From NCBI GenBank assembly GCA_030040115.1, contig JASHUH010000031.1, positions 1-5,958 of the forward strand: DNA of 5,958 nt, in the 5' to 3' direction. The stretch's first letter is position 1. Each line of letters begins with the position of its first letter. A program made the translations under genes and the position numbers. The notes beneath the pieces were generated by a model, which saw only the letters and a program-made list of their open reading frames with translations, had not been told where the DNA came from and searched no databases. Origin of the DNA: Acidobacteriaceae bacterium. Its GTDB lineage: Bacteria > Acidobacteriota > Terriglobia > Terriglobales > Acidobacteriaceae. Of the stretch, positions 1-5,328 are shown piece by piece.

Positions 1-35
1 TTGAACCACTTAACCTTACCTTTGTACTGAGCCAC
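1..35 (-). CDS. Cold-shock protein (CspA family), N-terminal fragment cut by window edge
   Basis: Read on the minus strand from 35 towards 1, a GTG codon opens the peptide MAQYKGKVKWF, and the next two bases (AA) are compatible with Asn. KGKVKWFN is the hallmark start of bacterial cold-shock domain proteins. These are roughly 65-70 residue OB-fold proteins that bind single-stranded RNA and DNA and act as RNA chaperones in the cytoplasm. Only 11 codons are visible; the RNP1 and RNP2 motifs lie outside the window. The start is supported by GGAAGG (plus-strand 45-50) nine bases upstream and AGGAG (39-43) three bases upstream. The gene lies downstream of, and on the same strand as, the Nudix gene, with a 188-bp gap that probably carries its own promoter and 5' leader. 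The short fragment limits certainty, but the match is very characteristic. Confidence 0.82.
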   Translation of the reverse strand, partial: MAQYKGKVKWF

Positions 36-223
36 AGGCTCCTGCCTTCCTTTTTGGGTTGTGCGGAAATGTCGAGGAATGCCACAACGACTATTTGCTA
101 AGACGAGAAAAATTCGTGAAAGGTTTTTTCAAAAACCGCCTTGCGATTCCATAAAGTGGAACTCGCGGCGCGCGCCCCGCCGCGTCTCACCAGCGAAGCT
201 ATGGATGGGCTGCGCGATTTAGG
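36..223 (-). other. Intergenic region and probable 5' leader of the cold-shock gene
   Basis: These 188 bases separate the Nudix stop from the cold-shock start, both on the minus strand. The half nearest the cold-shock gene is notably A/T-richer than the surrounding genes. On the minus strand it contains TTGAAA (plus-strand 127-132), which could be a -35 element, but no convincing -10 follows at the right distance. Cold-shock genes often have long structured leaders, which would fit this gap, but the transcription start cannot be placed by eye. No small gene is evident. Confidence 0.4.
164..184 (-). terminator. GC-rich hairpin after the Nudix gene, possible terminator
   Basis: CGCGGCG (164-170) and CGCCGCG (178-184) form a perfect 7-bp stem with a 7-base loop, 40 bases past the Nudix stop. 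There is no T-tract on the minus strand after the stem, so it is not a canonical intrinsic terminator. It could pause transcription, or the short inverted repeat could simply reflect local GC richness. Confidence 0.3.
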
Positions 224-928
224 CTATTTTTTCCGGTTGCGCGACTGCAGCCGCACGTACAACAGAAGTCCGGTCAAGGTCTTGCCGTCGAGGATCGCGC
301 CCTTTTCGATCATTTTCAGAGCGTCCGATAGCCGCACCAGGCGGAAGTCGATGCGTTCGTCTTCTTCCGGGCGCGCCACGCCCGCCATCAGACCCTCGGC
401 CACGAAAATCCGCATGGATTCGCCCAAAAATCCCGGGCTGGCGTAATACTCGGCCAGCGGCCTCCATTTTTTGGCGCTGTAGCCGGTTTCCTCGGCCAGC
501 TCGCGTTGCGCGCCGGCGAGCGGGTCTTCGCCGGCATCGAGTTTGCCGGCCGGCAACTCCCACAGGTATTGGTTGGCGGCGTGGCGATACTGGTGTTCGA
601 TCACCAGCCAGGGGTCCTTTTTGCTCTTTGACGTATCGAGCGCCAAAATGACAACGCTGCCATTGTGGCGCACCACGTCGCGCTGGCTCTCCAGCCCGCT
701 CGGCTCGATGAGTTTGTCCTTGAACACGCGAAAAAGCGGCCCTTCATAGACCACTTCGGAGCTGAGCAACTGCTCCTTGCCGTCGGCCAGGGCCCTCAGC
801 CCCGGCGCGCCCTTCTTCACCTTGTTCGGTTTGGTCTTTTTGCTTTTCGATTTTGTTCGGCCATCTCCAGCGCCTTTGGCGCTTTGCAAATTTGTCTTGG
901 CTTGTTTACGACTGTCTTTCTTGGGCAT
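224..928 (-). CDS. Nudix hydrolase, ADP-ribose pyrophosphatase type, with Lys-rich N-terminal extension
   Basis: The protein has 234 residues. A full Nudix box (Gx5Ex7REUxEExGU) occupies about residues 128-150: G128, E134, R142-E143, E146-E147, G149. These residues form the loop-helix-loop that binds the catalytic divalent metals. A proline (P165, in SPGF) lies 15 residues past the box, the spacing known for ADP-ribose pyrophosphatases, so hydrolysis of ADP-ribose or a related sugar nucleotide to AMP plus ribose 5-phosphate is the best guess. The fold starts near residue 54 (LLSSEVVYEGPLFRV). Before it is an extension of about 45 residues rich in Lys, Ser and Gly that looks disordered. The C-terminus is also basic (RNRKK). 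The ATG start is supported by GGAG six bases upstream. It is divergent from bshC. Substrate identity is inferred. Confidence 0.93.
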   Translation of the reverse strand: MPKKDSRKQAKTNLQSAKGAGDGRTKSKSKKTKPNKVKKGAPGLRALADGKEQLLSSEVVYEGPLFRVFKDKLIEPSGLESQRDVVRHNGSVVILALDTSKSKKDPWLVIEHQYRHAANQYLWELPAGKLDAGEDPLAGAQRELAEETGYSAKKWRPLAEYYASPGFLGESMRIFVAEGLMAGVARPEEDERIDFRLVRLSDALKMIEKGAILDGKTLTGLLLYVRLQSRNRKK

Positions 929-1128
929 TCAGTTCTCCGGGCGCGAGCGAGCGCGGTTCAAAACGAGTATACGCACCCCGGCCGCTCTCGGATGGCTCCC
1001 AAGTTGCCAAACAGCTACAATCGGTTAGCAGTTGTGCATCGATTTCCCCTGCGGAGGCATCCTTAAAGGGAGCCAATTCCGATCAAGAACCAATCGCCGA
1101 CTTTCCCTGCGAGGGCAATGAGCCACAA
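929..1128. other. Divergent intergenic region between Nudix gene and bshC
   Basis: This 200-bp gap must carry the promoters for both divergent genes. The bshC reading frame stays open across it, back to an ATG at 853 inside the Nudix gene on the other strand. The translated stretch (residues SSPGASERGS and onward) does not resemble any part of BshC. A TACAAT hexamer (1016-1021, plus strand) could be the bshC -10, but no matching -35 is clear. Confidence 0.4.
966..971 (-). promoter_or_regulatory. Candidate -10 element of the Nudix gene
   Basis: On the minus strand these bases read TATACT, close to the TATAAT consensus and 38 bp upstream of the Nudix ATG at 928. No good -35 hexamer is seen 16-18 bp further upstream, so the call rests on the -10 match and the position only. 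Confidence 0.3.
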
Positions 1129-2757
1129 GTGAACGAGACGCTGAGCGCCGATTGTTATCCCGTGACCCTGTTGCCGGGGATGAGCCGGTTTTACCTGGAC
1201 TACTGCGGCGGAAACGATGGCCTGCGAGTCTTTAACGCTGCCCTTCCGCTGGACTGCGCATGGCAGCGCCGTCCTCACCTGCCGGCGCATTGGCCTGAGC
1301 TGGTGCGCCTGCTGCGCGAACAGAATCCCTCCCCTGAGGCGGCGCCGGCGCTGAACGCGTTGGCGCATGGCGCGGGAACCGTCGTAACCGGCCAGCAGGT
1401 GGCGCTCTTCGGTGGGCCGCTCTTTACGCCCTTCAAAATGGCGACTGCCGTGGCGCGCGCGCGCCAGGCAAACTCTCTCGGTCATCCCCACGCCGCCATT
1501 TTCTGGCTGGCCAGCGCCGACCACGATTTCGCCGAAATTGACCATGTGGTTTTTCCAGCCGGACGGGAGCTGGCCAAGCTGGTGTATCCGCGCGCGCCCG
1601 ACGCGCCATTGCCAGTGGGCCGCGTTCAGCTCGATGATTCGATCCTTCCCCTCGTCGATCGTGCGCGCGAGCTTCTGGGACCGTCCGAGGCCACGGACGC
1701 GCTGGCCAGGGCCTACCAGCCCGGCAAGACGTTTGCGCAGGCGTTCGCGGACTTCTACGCGGCGCTGCTCAGCGTCAATGGGCTGCTGGTGCTGGATGCG
1801 AATGTGGAGCGCAGGGCGCGGGATTTTCACCGCCTCGGCGCGCCCGTGCTGCGCGCCGCCATCGAGCGCGCCGAGGAATTGCACGCCGCGCTGCTCGAGC
1901 GCAACCAGGCTCTGGAAACCGCGGGTTATCACGCCCAGGTTGCGGTGTTGCCGCAGTCCAGCCTGTTGTTTCTCATCGATGAGAAGACCGGCGCGAGGCA
2001 GGCGTTGAAAAGGACGCCCCCGAAAGCGGCCGAGCCCGGCGGACTTTGGCAGGCGGGCAGGCAGAGTTATTCCACTGGCGATCTAGTGGGCCTCCTGGAA
2101 GCCGAACCGGAACGAATTTCGCCCGCGGCGCTGCTGCGTCCGGTTTTTCAAGATTTTCTGCTCTCCACCTCGCTGCTCATCGGCGGTCCCGCGGAGCTCG
2201 CCTACTTTGCGCAATCCGCGGTCTTGTACGAGCGCATCCTGGGCCGCCAAACGCCGGTCGCGCCGCGTTTTTCCGCCACGCTCATCGAGCCCTCCATCGC
2301 CGAGTTGTTGCGCCGCCACCAACTGACCCTGGATCGGGTTCTGGCCGAAAACTCCTCGTCGTTGGCGCAGTTGCTGGCCTCGCGCGCGATGCCGCCCGAA
2401 ACCCGGGAAAGGCTCTTGAGCGCAGGCGTCGCGCTGGACGGCGAGTTGGCCATGTTGGTGGACTGGTTACGATCCCAGGATGAGGGCCTGGGCCGCTCGG
2501 CGGAGACGGCAGCCAGCAAAATGCAATACCAGATGAACCGGCTGCGCACGTTGGCCGCCAATTTCCAGATGCAACGCGAGGCCTCGCTGGCGCGTCACGC
2601 CGAAACCATCTCCCAGGCGCTCTATCCCGGAGGCGTGTTGCAGGAGAGGCTGCATGGGGCGGCTTATTACTTTGCCCGTTACGGAATGGACCTTGCAGAG
2701 ACGCTCAGTGTCCACGCGGAAAAGACTTGTCCCGGACACAGGGCTATTTGGCTGTAG
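1129..2757 (+). CDS. bshC: Putative cysteine ligase BshC, bacillithiol biosynthesis
   Basis: From the GTG at 1129 the product has 542 residues, the usual BshC length of about 540. BshC catalyses the last step of bacillithiol synthesis, addition of L-cysteine to glucosaminyl-malate, in the cytoplasm. Family landmarks are the N-terminal LLPGMSRFYLDY (residues 14-25), TVVTGQQVALFGGPLFT (84-100), IFWLASADHDFAEIDHV (124-140), the central RPVFQDFLLST segment, a helical region rich in Glu, Arg and Gln near the C-terminus, and the terminal LQERLHGAAYYFARYG followed by CPGHRAIWL. The frame is open upstream to an ATG at 853, but the 92 extra codons overlap the Nudix gene and are unlike BshC. GTG 1129 is the only in-frame start that retains the conserved N-terminus without them. 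Its ribosome site is weak (GAGG 14 bases upstream). bshA and bshB are not nearby. Confidence 0.93.
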   Translation: MNETLSADCYPVTLLPGMSRFYLDYCGGNDGLRVFNAALPLDCAWQRRPHLPAHWPELVRLLREQNPSPEAAPALNALAHGAGTVVTGQQVALFGGPLFTPFKMATAVARARQANSLGHPHAAIFWLASADHDFAEIDHVVFPAGRELAKLVYPRAPDAPLPVGRVQLDDSILPLVDRARELLGPSEATDALARAYQPGKTFAQAFADFYAALLSVNGLLVLDANVERRARDFHRLGAPVLRAAIERAEELHAALLERNQALETAGYHAQVAVLPQSSLLFLIDEKTGARQALKRTPPKAAEPGGLWQAGRQSYSTGDLVGLLEAEPERISPAALLRPVFQDFLLSTSLLIGGPAELAYFAQSAVLYERILGRQTPVAPRFSATLIEPSIAELLRRHQLTLDRVLAENSSSLAQLLASRAMPPETRERLLSAGVALDGELAMLVDWLRSQDEGLGRSAETAASKMQYQMNRLRTLAANFQMQREASLARHAETISQALYPGGVLQERLHGAAYYFARYGMDLAETLSVHAEKTCPGHRAIWL

Positions 2758-2927
2758 GGCATCGATCATTCAAGCTCGGTCATCATCGCCTCCGCCTTGG
2801 CAAGCCAGCTCGGGCCCCTCAGCCCATGGCGTTCCAAAACGAAATTTCCCGCTCGGTGGATGCTGAGCCGCAGCCAGCCCGCGGGAGCATTTGGGCCGGC
2901 GGCCAAGGGTGCGTGGCCGCGAAGCGG
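2758..2927. other. Convergent intergenic gap between bshC and the XRE regulator
   Basis: These 170 bases lie between two converging stop codons. I see only a minor hairpin, CCGC (2917-2920) and GCGG (2924-2927) around GAA, directly after the regulator's stop, with no T-tract. No gene or clear terminator is supported. Confidence 0.4.
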
Positions 2928-3275
2928 TTACCGGATCGCGGTGGCGGCGAACTTTTTGACCATGGCCAGCAGCAGTTTGCGGTCGCTGTCGTTGAGGTTG
3001 GCGGAGTATCGCCGGATTTGGGTGAGGAACTTCAGTTCGTCGTCGGAGAGCTTTTGCGTATTGAGCTGCCGGCCGAGGGCGTCTTCCGCAAAAAACTGGG
3101 AAATAGGCAGGTCGAGGGCCTCGGCAATCTTGGCCAGGGTGTCGAGGGACGGCATGGTGTGGCCGTTCTCCACCCGCGAGAGATAGCAGCGGAGCAGGCC
3201 TGTTTTCTTTTCAATATCGCCCTGCGAAAACCCTTTTTGCAGCCGATACGTACGAATCGTAGTGCCGATTTTCAT
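2928..3275 (-). CDS. XRE-family helix-turn-helix transcriptional regulator
   Basis: This is a 115-residue protein from the ATG at 3275. Residues 4-60 form an HTH_3/XRE domain (related to phage Cro and CI repressors): IRTYRLQKGFSQGDIEKK, then TGLLRCYLSRVENGHTMPS, which contains the recognition helix and the common SRxExG signature, then LDTLAKIAEALDLPISQFF. The remaining 55 or so residues (LSDDELKFLTQIRRYSANL, then DSDRKLLLAMVKKFA) are helical, with no ligand or catalytic domain that I recognise, so they may serve dimerisation. The frame can extend to a TTG at 3332, but the ATG places the HTH at the very N-terminus as in relatives. Neither start has a good ribosome site. It probably binds DNA, and its targets are unknown. 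A palindrome and a direct repeat upstream are candidate sites for it. Confidence 0.9.
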   Translation of the reverse strand: MKIGTTIRTYRLQKGFSQGDIEKKTGLLRCYLSRVENGHTMPSLDTLAKIAEALDLPISQFFAEDALGRQLNTQKLSDDELKFLTQIRRYSANLNDSDRKLLLAMVKKFAATAIR

Positions 3276-3344
3276 GGGGGAGTGGGGGTCCTGTCCGATG
3301 CGTACCAGAGTCAGGCGCGTGGTCGCGATCAATCGAATGTTGTC

Positions 3345-3355
3345 TTAACCGTTAA
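3345..3355. promoter_or_regulatory. 11-bp palindrome TTAACCGTTAA upstream of the XRE regulator
   Basis: TTAAC and GTTAA are perfect inverted half-sites around a single central base, 70-80 bp upstream of the regulator's ATG and inside its presumed promoter. The size and symmetry suit a dimeric HTH protein. The role as operator is inferred. Confidence 0.35.
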
Positions 3356-3399
3356 CATGGCGGGGGGGATAATGACAAGTTCAAATCGCGTTGCTTTTT

Positions 3400-3429
3400 G
3401 GTTACTTCACAGCTATTTTAGGTTACTTC
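3400..3429. repeat. Two direct copies of GGTTACTTC, 21 bp apart
   Basis: GGTTACTTC occurs at 3400-3408 and again at 3421-3429, each preceded by a T-run (TTTT). The period of 21 bp is two helical turns, so both copies face the same side of the DNA. They sit in the non-coding stretch between the anti-sigma stop and the regulator start, 125-155 bp upstream of the latter. This could be a tandem binding site for an activator or repressor; which protein binds is unknown. Confidence 0.45.
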
Positions 3430-3552
3430 TGGAGCCACTTCCGGCGGTTGGGTAATCCTTGTCAACGGAGGCGGTTGATTTCGCGGGTTTATCCCCGGTC
3501 AGCGAGAAAGGATCAAACTCCTGTTCCCGCCGTGCAAGTCCCAAACAAGGCG

Positions 3553-4233
3553 CTAGCCGCGCACCGAGACTCCCGAGAAGGAAAGCACAGCCAGGCCACG
3601 CACTGGCTGCCCGAAGAAGCGGGCCGGGGCGAAAACGCTGAACAACAGCAGGTTCTCGACCTCGGAACGGGTCGCCGCATCGGTCGGCCCGGAGAGGATG
3701 CGGTAGTCGTAGACTTCGCCTTCGTCGTTGACGTAGGCTTCGACCACCACCGGCGCGGCCGCTCCCAATTCGTCGGTGTCCGCGCCGCTGGAGAGGTACA
3801 AGAGATGGGGCGCGGTGGCCATGCCCAGGGGTTCGTCCTTGGTGGCCTGGACTGTTTCCGGCTGGGTGAACATGGATACCAGCACCACCACCGTGCCCAG
3901 AAGCAAAACCGCGCTGGCAAACCCCGCCGAGGCCTGGAGCAAGAATGGTCCCACGGTATTCTTCCAAGCCAGGCTCAACCCTTCCCAGCGGCTGCGCCGG
4001 CTGCGCGCCCGTTCCTGGCTCACGGCCACGCGAATGCGCAGCAGCAGGTCCTTGGGTTCGGGCGCCGGACCCAATTCCACAAGAGACATTTGCGTCTGGC
4101 GGAGAGACTCCCATTCCCGGGCGCAGTCCCGGCAGTCATCGAGGTGCGCGGCGATTTCCTGCATGTCCCGACCATTCAACCGGCCATCCAAATATTCGGT
4201 AAACCCAGCTTGGATTTCACTGCAGCCGTTCAT
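3553..4233 (-). CDS. Anti-sigma factor with zinc finger, one transmembrane helix and TonB-C-like tail
   Basis: The protein has 226 residues. Residues 1-45 carry an anti-sigma zinc-finger (ZAS/zf-HC2) motif: H30-x3-C34-x2-C37 with C4 as a likely further ligand. Such domains bind ECF sigma factors in the cytoplasm and hold them inactive. Basic residues (ARSRRSR, about 76-82) precede a hydrophobic helix at about 101-122, giving an N-in, C-out topology. Residues about 160-222 (VVVEAYVNDEGEVYDYRIL, later LFSVFAPARFFGQPVRG) resemble the TonB C-terminal/energy-transduction fold and would lie in the periplasm. The start codon overlaps the sigma stop by ATGA, and AGGAGG lies four bases upstream of it. 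This implies co-transcription and coupled translation, the usual arrangement for a cognate pair. The inducing signal is unknown. Confidence 0.9.
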   Translation of the reverse strand: MNGCSEIQAGFTEYLDGRLNGRDMQEIAAHLDDCRDCAREWESLRQTQMSLVELGPAPEPKDLLLRIRVAVSQERARSRRSRWEGLSLAWKNTVGPFLLQASAGFASAVLLLGTVVVLVSMFTQPETVQATKDEPLGMATAPHLLYLSSGADTDELGAAAPVVVEAYVNDEGEVYDYRILSGPTDAATRSEVENLLLFSVFAPARFFGQPVRGLAVLSFSGVSVRG

Positions 4234-4901
4234 CGCGCCTCCTCTCCGGCGGCCATTCCAAACGCCGTATGGGCCGTAGAACGCGAACTTGCCTGGGGCG
4301 TCAACAGCGCCTTGAGCAGAGCGCGCCCGCGCACCAAACGCGACTTCACGGTGCCCAGATTCACGTTCTGCATTTCCGCCACTTCCTCATACACAAAGCC
4401 TTCAATGTCACGCAAAATCAGCGTGGTGCGGAAGGGTTCCGGCACTCCGCGCAATGCCCGCTCCACACGCTCCCGGTTTTCCGCATGCACCGCCTTCTCA
4501 AAAGGCGTTTCGCCTGGGTCCACGAGCATATCCCGCAAAAGCACCGGGGATCCTGAATCGCCTTGCGATAATTCCTGCTCAATCGGAATTTCCTGCTGCT
4601 TGTGACGCACCCACCAGCGGCGCTGGTTAGAAGCTTCGCGCAGGGCGACGCGGTAAATCCACGTGCGCAACGACGATTCGCCGCGAAAGCTCTTCATGCC
4701 CTTGAAGATCTTGACGAAGACCTCCTGGGTGAGATCGGCGGCTTCACCGCGGTTGCACACCGTCCGCGCCAGAAGCGAGTAAATGGGTTGATGATAGCGC
4801 GCGATCAGCCACGCGAACGCGTCCTCCGATCCGGCCCGCAGTTCTTCAATGAGGGCCGATTCCTCGGTTTGAAAGGTTAACGCGCTAGCCACATTGCCCA
4901 T
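4230..4901 (-). CDS. ECF-type RNA polymerase sigma factor (sigma-70 family)
   Basis: This is a 223-residue protein from the ATG at 4901. Region 2 spans about residues 25-96, with AADLTQEVFVKIFKGMKSF (core-binding 2.2) and SSLRTWIYRVALREASNQRR (2.3-2.4, -10 recognition). Region 4 spans about 143-198, with the helix-turn-helix YEEVAEMQNVNLGTVKSRLV reading the -35. Regions 1.1 and 3 are absent, as expected for ECF/group 4 sigma factors. The linker between the two domains (about 100-140) is long and acidic. The gene is followed by, and overlaps, a membrane anti-sigma factor that probably controls it. An in-frame TTG at 4919 preceded by GAGAGGG eight bases away is an alternative start adding six residues; I prefer the ATG, which has GGCGGA seven bases upstream. 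The regulon is not visible here. Confidence 0.93.
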   Translation of the reverse strand: MGNVASALTFQTEESALIEELRAGSEDAFAWLIARYHQPIYSLLARTVCNRGEAADLTQEVFVKIFKGMKSFRGESSLRTWIYRVALREASNQRRWWVRHKQQEIPIEQELSQGDSGSPVLLRDMLVDPGETPFEKAVHAENRERVERALRGVPEPFRTTLILRDIEGFVYEEVAEMQNVNLGTVKSRLVRGRALLKALLTPQASSRSTAHTAFGMAAGEEAR

Positions 4902-4987
4902 GATGAGATCCGCCTGCAAATCAGTGTCCCTCTCACCTTAACGCAAATGGGGCGCTTTTACCATCGGGATACACCCCGACTGGCAAA

Positions 4988-4997
4988 ATGCCGGCAT
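4988..4997. promoter_or_regulatory. Palindrome ATGCCGGCAT upstream of the sigma gene
   Basis: A perfect 10-bp palindrome lies 87-96 bp upstream of the sigma ATG. It overlaps a second inverted pair, GGCA-AAA-TGCC (4982-4992). It could be an operator for the sigma operon; short GC palindromes also occur by chance, so confidence is low. Confidence 0.25.
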
Positions 4998-5148
4998 CAA
5001 AACCCGCCTTTCGCAACCAGCGCCCTCACCTCTTGTTCCGGTCGCCAGAAACCTTCGCCGGTTTTGCCAAGTGCTGCAACAACGCACTCAGCCCCGCCAA
5101 ACGTCAAATGCTCTGCATCCCTATTGGTTTAGACACCGGACCCATGGC

Positions 5149-5170
5149 AAAGTGTTCCCGATCACTTTTT
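5149..5170 (+). terminator. Small hairpin followed by T residues
   Basis: AAAGTG (5149-5154) pairs perfectly with CACTTT (5163-5168) across an 8-base loop, and the T-run continues to 5170. The shape is that of a weak intrinsic terminator on the plus strand, but no plus-strand gene is known upstream within 2 kb. It may instead be the relic of something lost, or chance. Confidence 0.2.
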
Positions 5171-5224
5171 GGAGCTTGGGCGCGGCCAGATTTTGTGGGC
5201 TGCATCATGATGATTCTGCTGCCG

Positions 5225-5265
5225 GCGCGAACCTCATCTTGCGCTTCGCGCCATCGGGTTCGCGC
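5225..5265 (+). repeat. 9-bp inverted repeat (hairpin) upstream of trmO
   Basis: GCGCGAACC (5225-5233) and GGTTCGCGC (5257-5265) are perfect inverted repeats with a 23-base interval, itself containing GCGC-TTC-GCGC (5241-5251). As RNA it would form a strong nested stem. It ends 63 bases before the trmO ATG, so it may lie in the trmO leader. No T-tract follows on either strand, which argues against an intrinsic terminator. Confidence 0.5.
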
Positions 5266-5328
5266 AACTTTGGCTCCGCTCGTTGTTGGGCGGGCGCAAT
5301 ACCATAACTGCGGGAGGCTCCGCCGCTT

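Larger units (their letters stand above)
3276..3552 (-). other. Upstream region of the XRE regulator, downstream of the anti-sigma gene
   Basis: This 277-bp non-coding stretch, read on the minus strand, follows the anti-sigma stop and precedes the regulator. It is A/T-richer than the flanking genes near 3340-3430, which suits a promoter. The hexamers TTGAAC and TTGTCA (around 3370-3382 on the minus strand) could be -35 elements, but no good -10 is apparent. The gap and lack of overlap argue that the regulator is transcribed separately from the sigma/anti-sigma pair. Confidence 0.35.
4902..5328. other. Gene-free divergent intergenic region between sigma factor and trmO
   Basis: These 427 bases hold no gene I can support. 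They should contain the promoters of the sigma/anti-sigma pair (minus) and trmO (plus). Visible structure comprises a perfect 10-bp palindrome at 4988-4997, a 6-bp hairpin followed by T residues at 5149-5170, and a 9-bp inverted repeat at 5225-5265. Frames open through parts of it in several directions but have no recognisable domain. A CGGAAC (minus strand, near 5040) recalls the -35 of ECF promoters, but the expected -10 is not at the right distance. Confidence 0.4.

Noticed and set aside
122..137. GGTTTTT/AAAAACC inverted repeat as a terminator
   Set aside because: With full pairing the loop would be two bases; the shorter stem is weak and A/T-rich, and no clean T-tract follows.
1063..1932. 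289-codon open frame on the minus strand opposite bshC
   Set aside because: It is antisense to a well-supported gene, Arg/Gln/Gly-rich with no recognisable domain, typical of shadow frames in GC-rich DNA.
2727..3455. 242-codon plus-strand frame opposite the XRE regulator
   Set aside because: The HTH protein on the other strand is clear; this frame has no domain and ends within non-coding DNA.
3462..3478. TCAAC/GTTGA hairpin as terminator of the anti-sigma gene
   Set aside because: A 5-bp stem with no T-run, too weak to support.
3509..3519. AGTTTGATCCT on the minus strand, like the 5' end of 16S rRNA
   Set aside because: Only about 11 bases match and the following sequence departs from rRNA, so it is coincidence.
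3391..4605. 404-codon open frame on the plus strand opposite the sigma/anti-sigma genes
   Set aside because: It runs antisense through two recognised genes, and its low-complexity His/Gln/Arg-rich peptide has no family signature.
5120..5175. Possible insertion-sequence remnant near the AAAGTG hairpin
   Set aside because: No transposase fragment, matching terminal inverted repeat or target duplication could be found in the window, so it is not listed as a mobile element.
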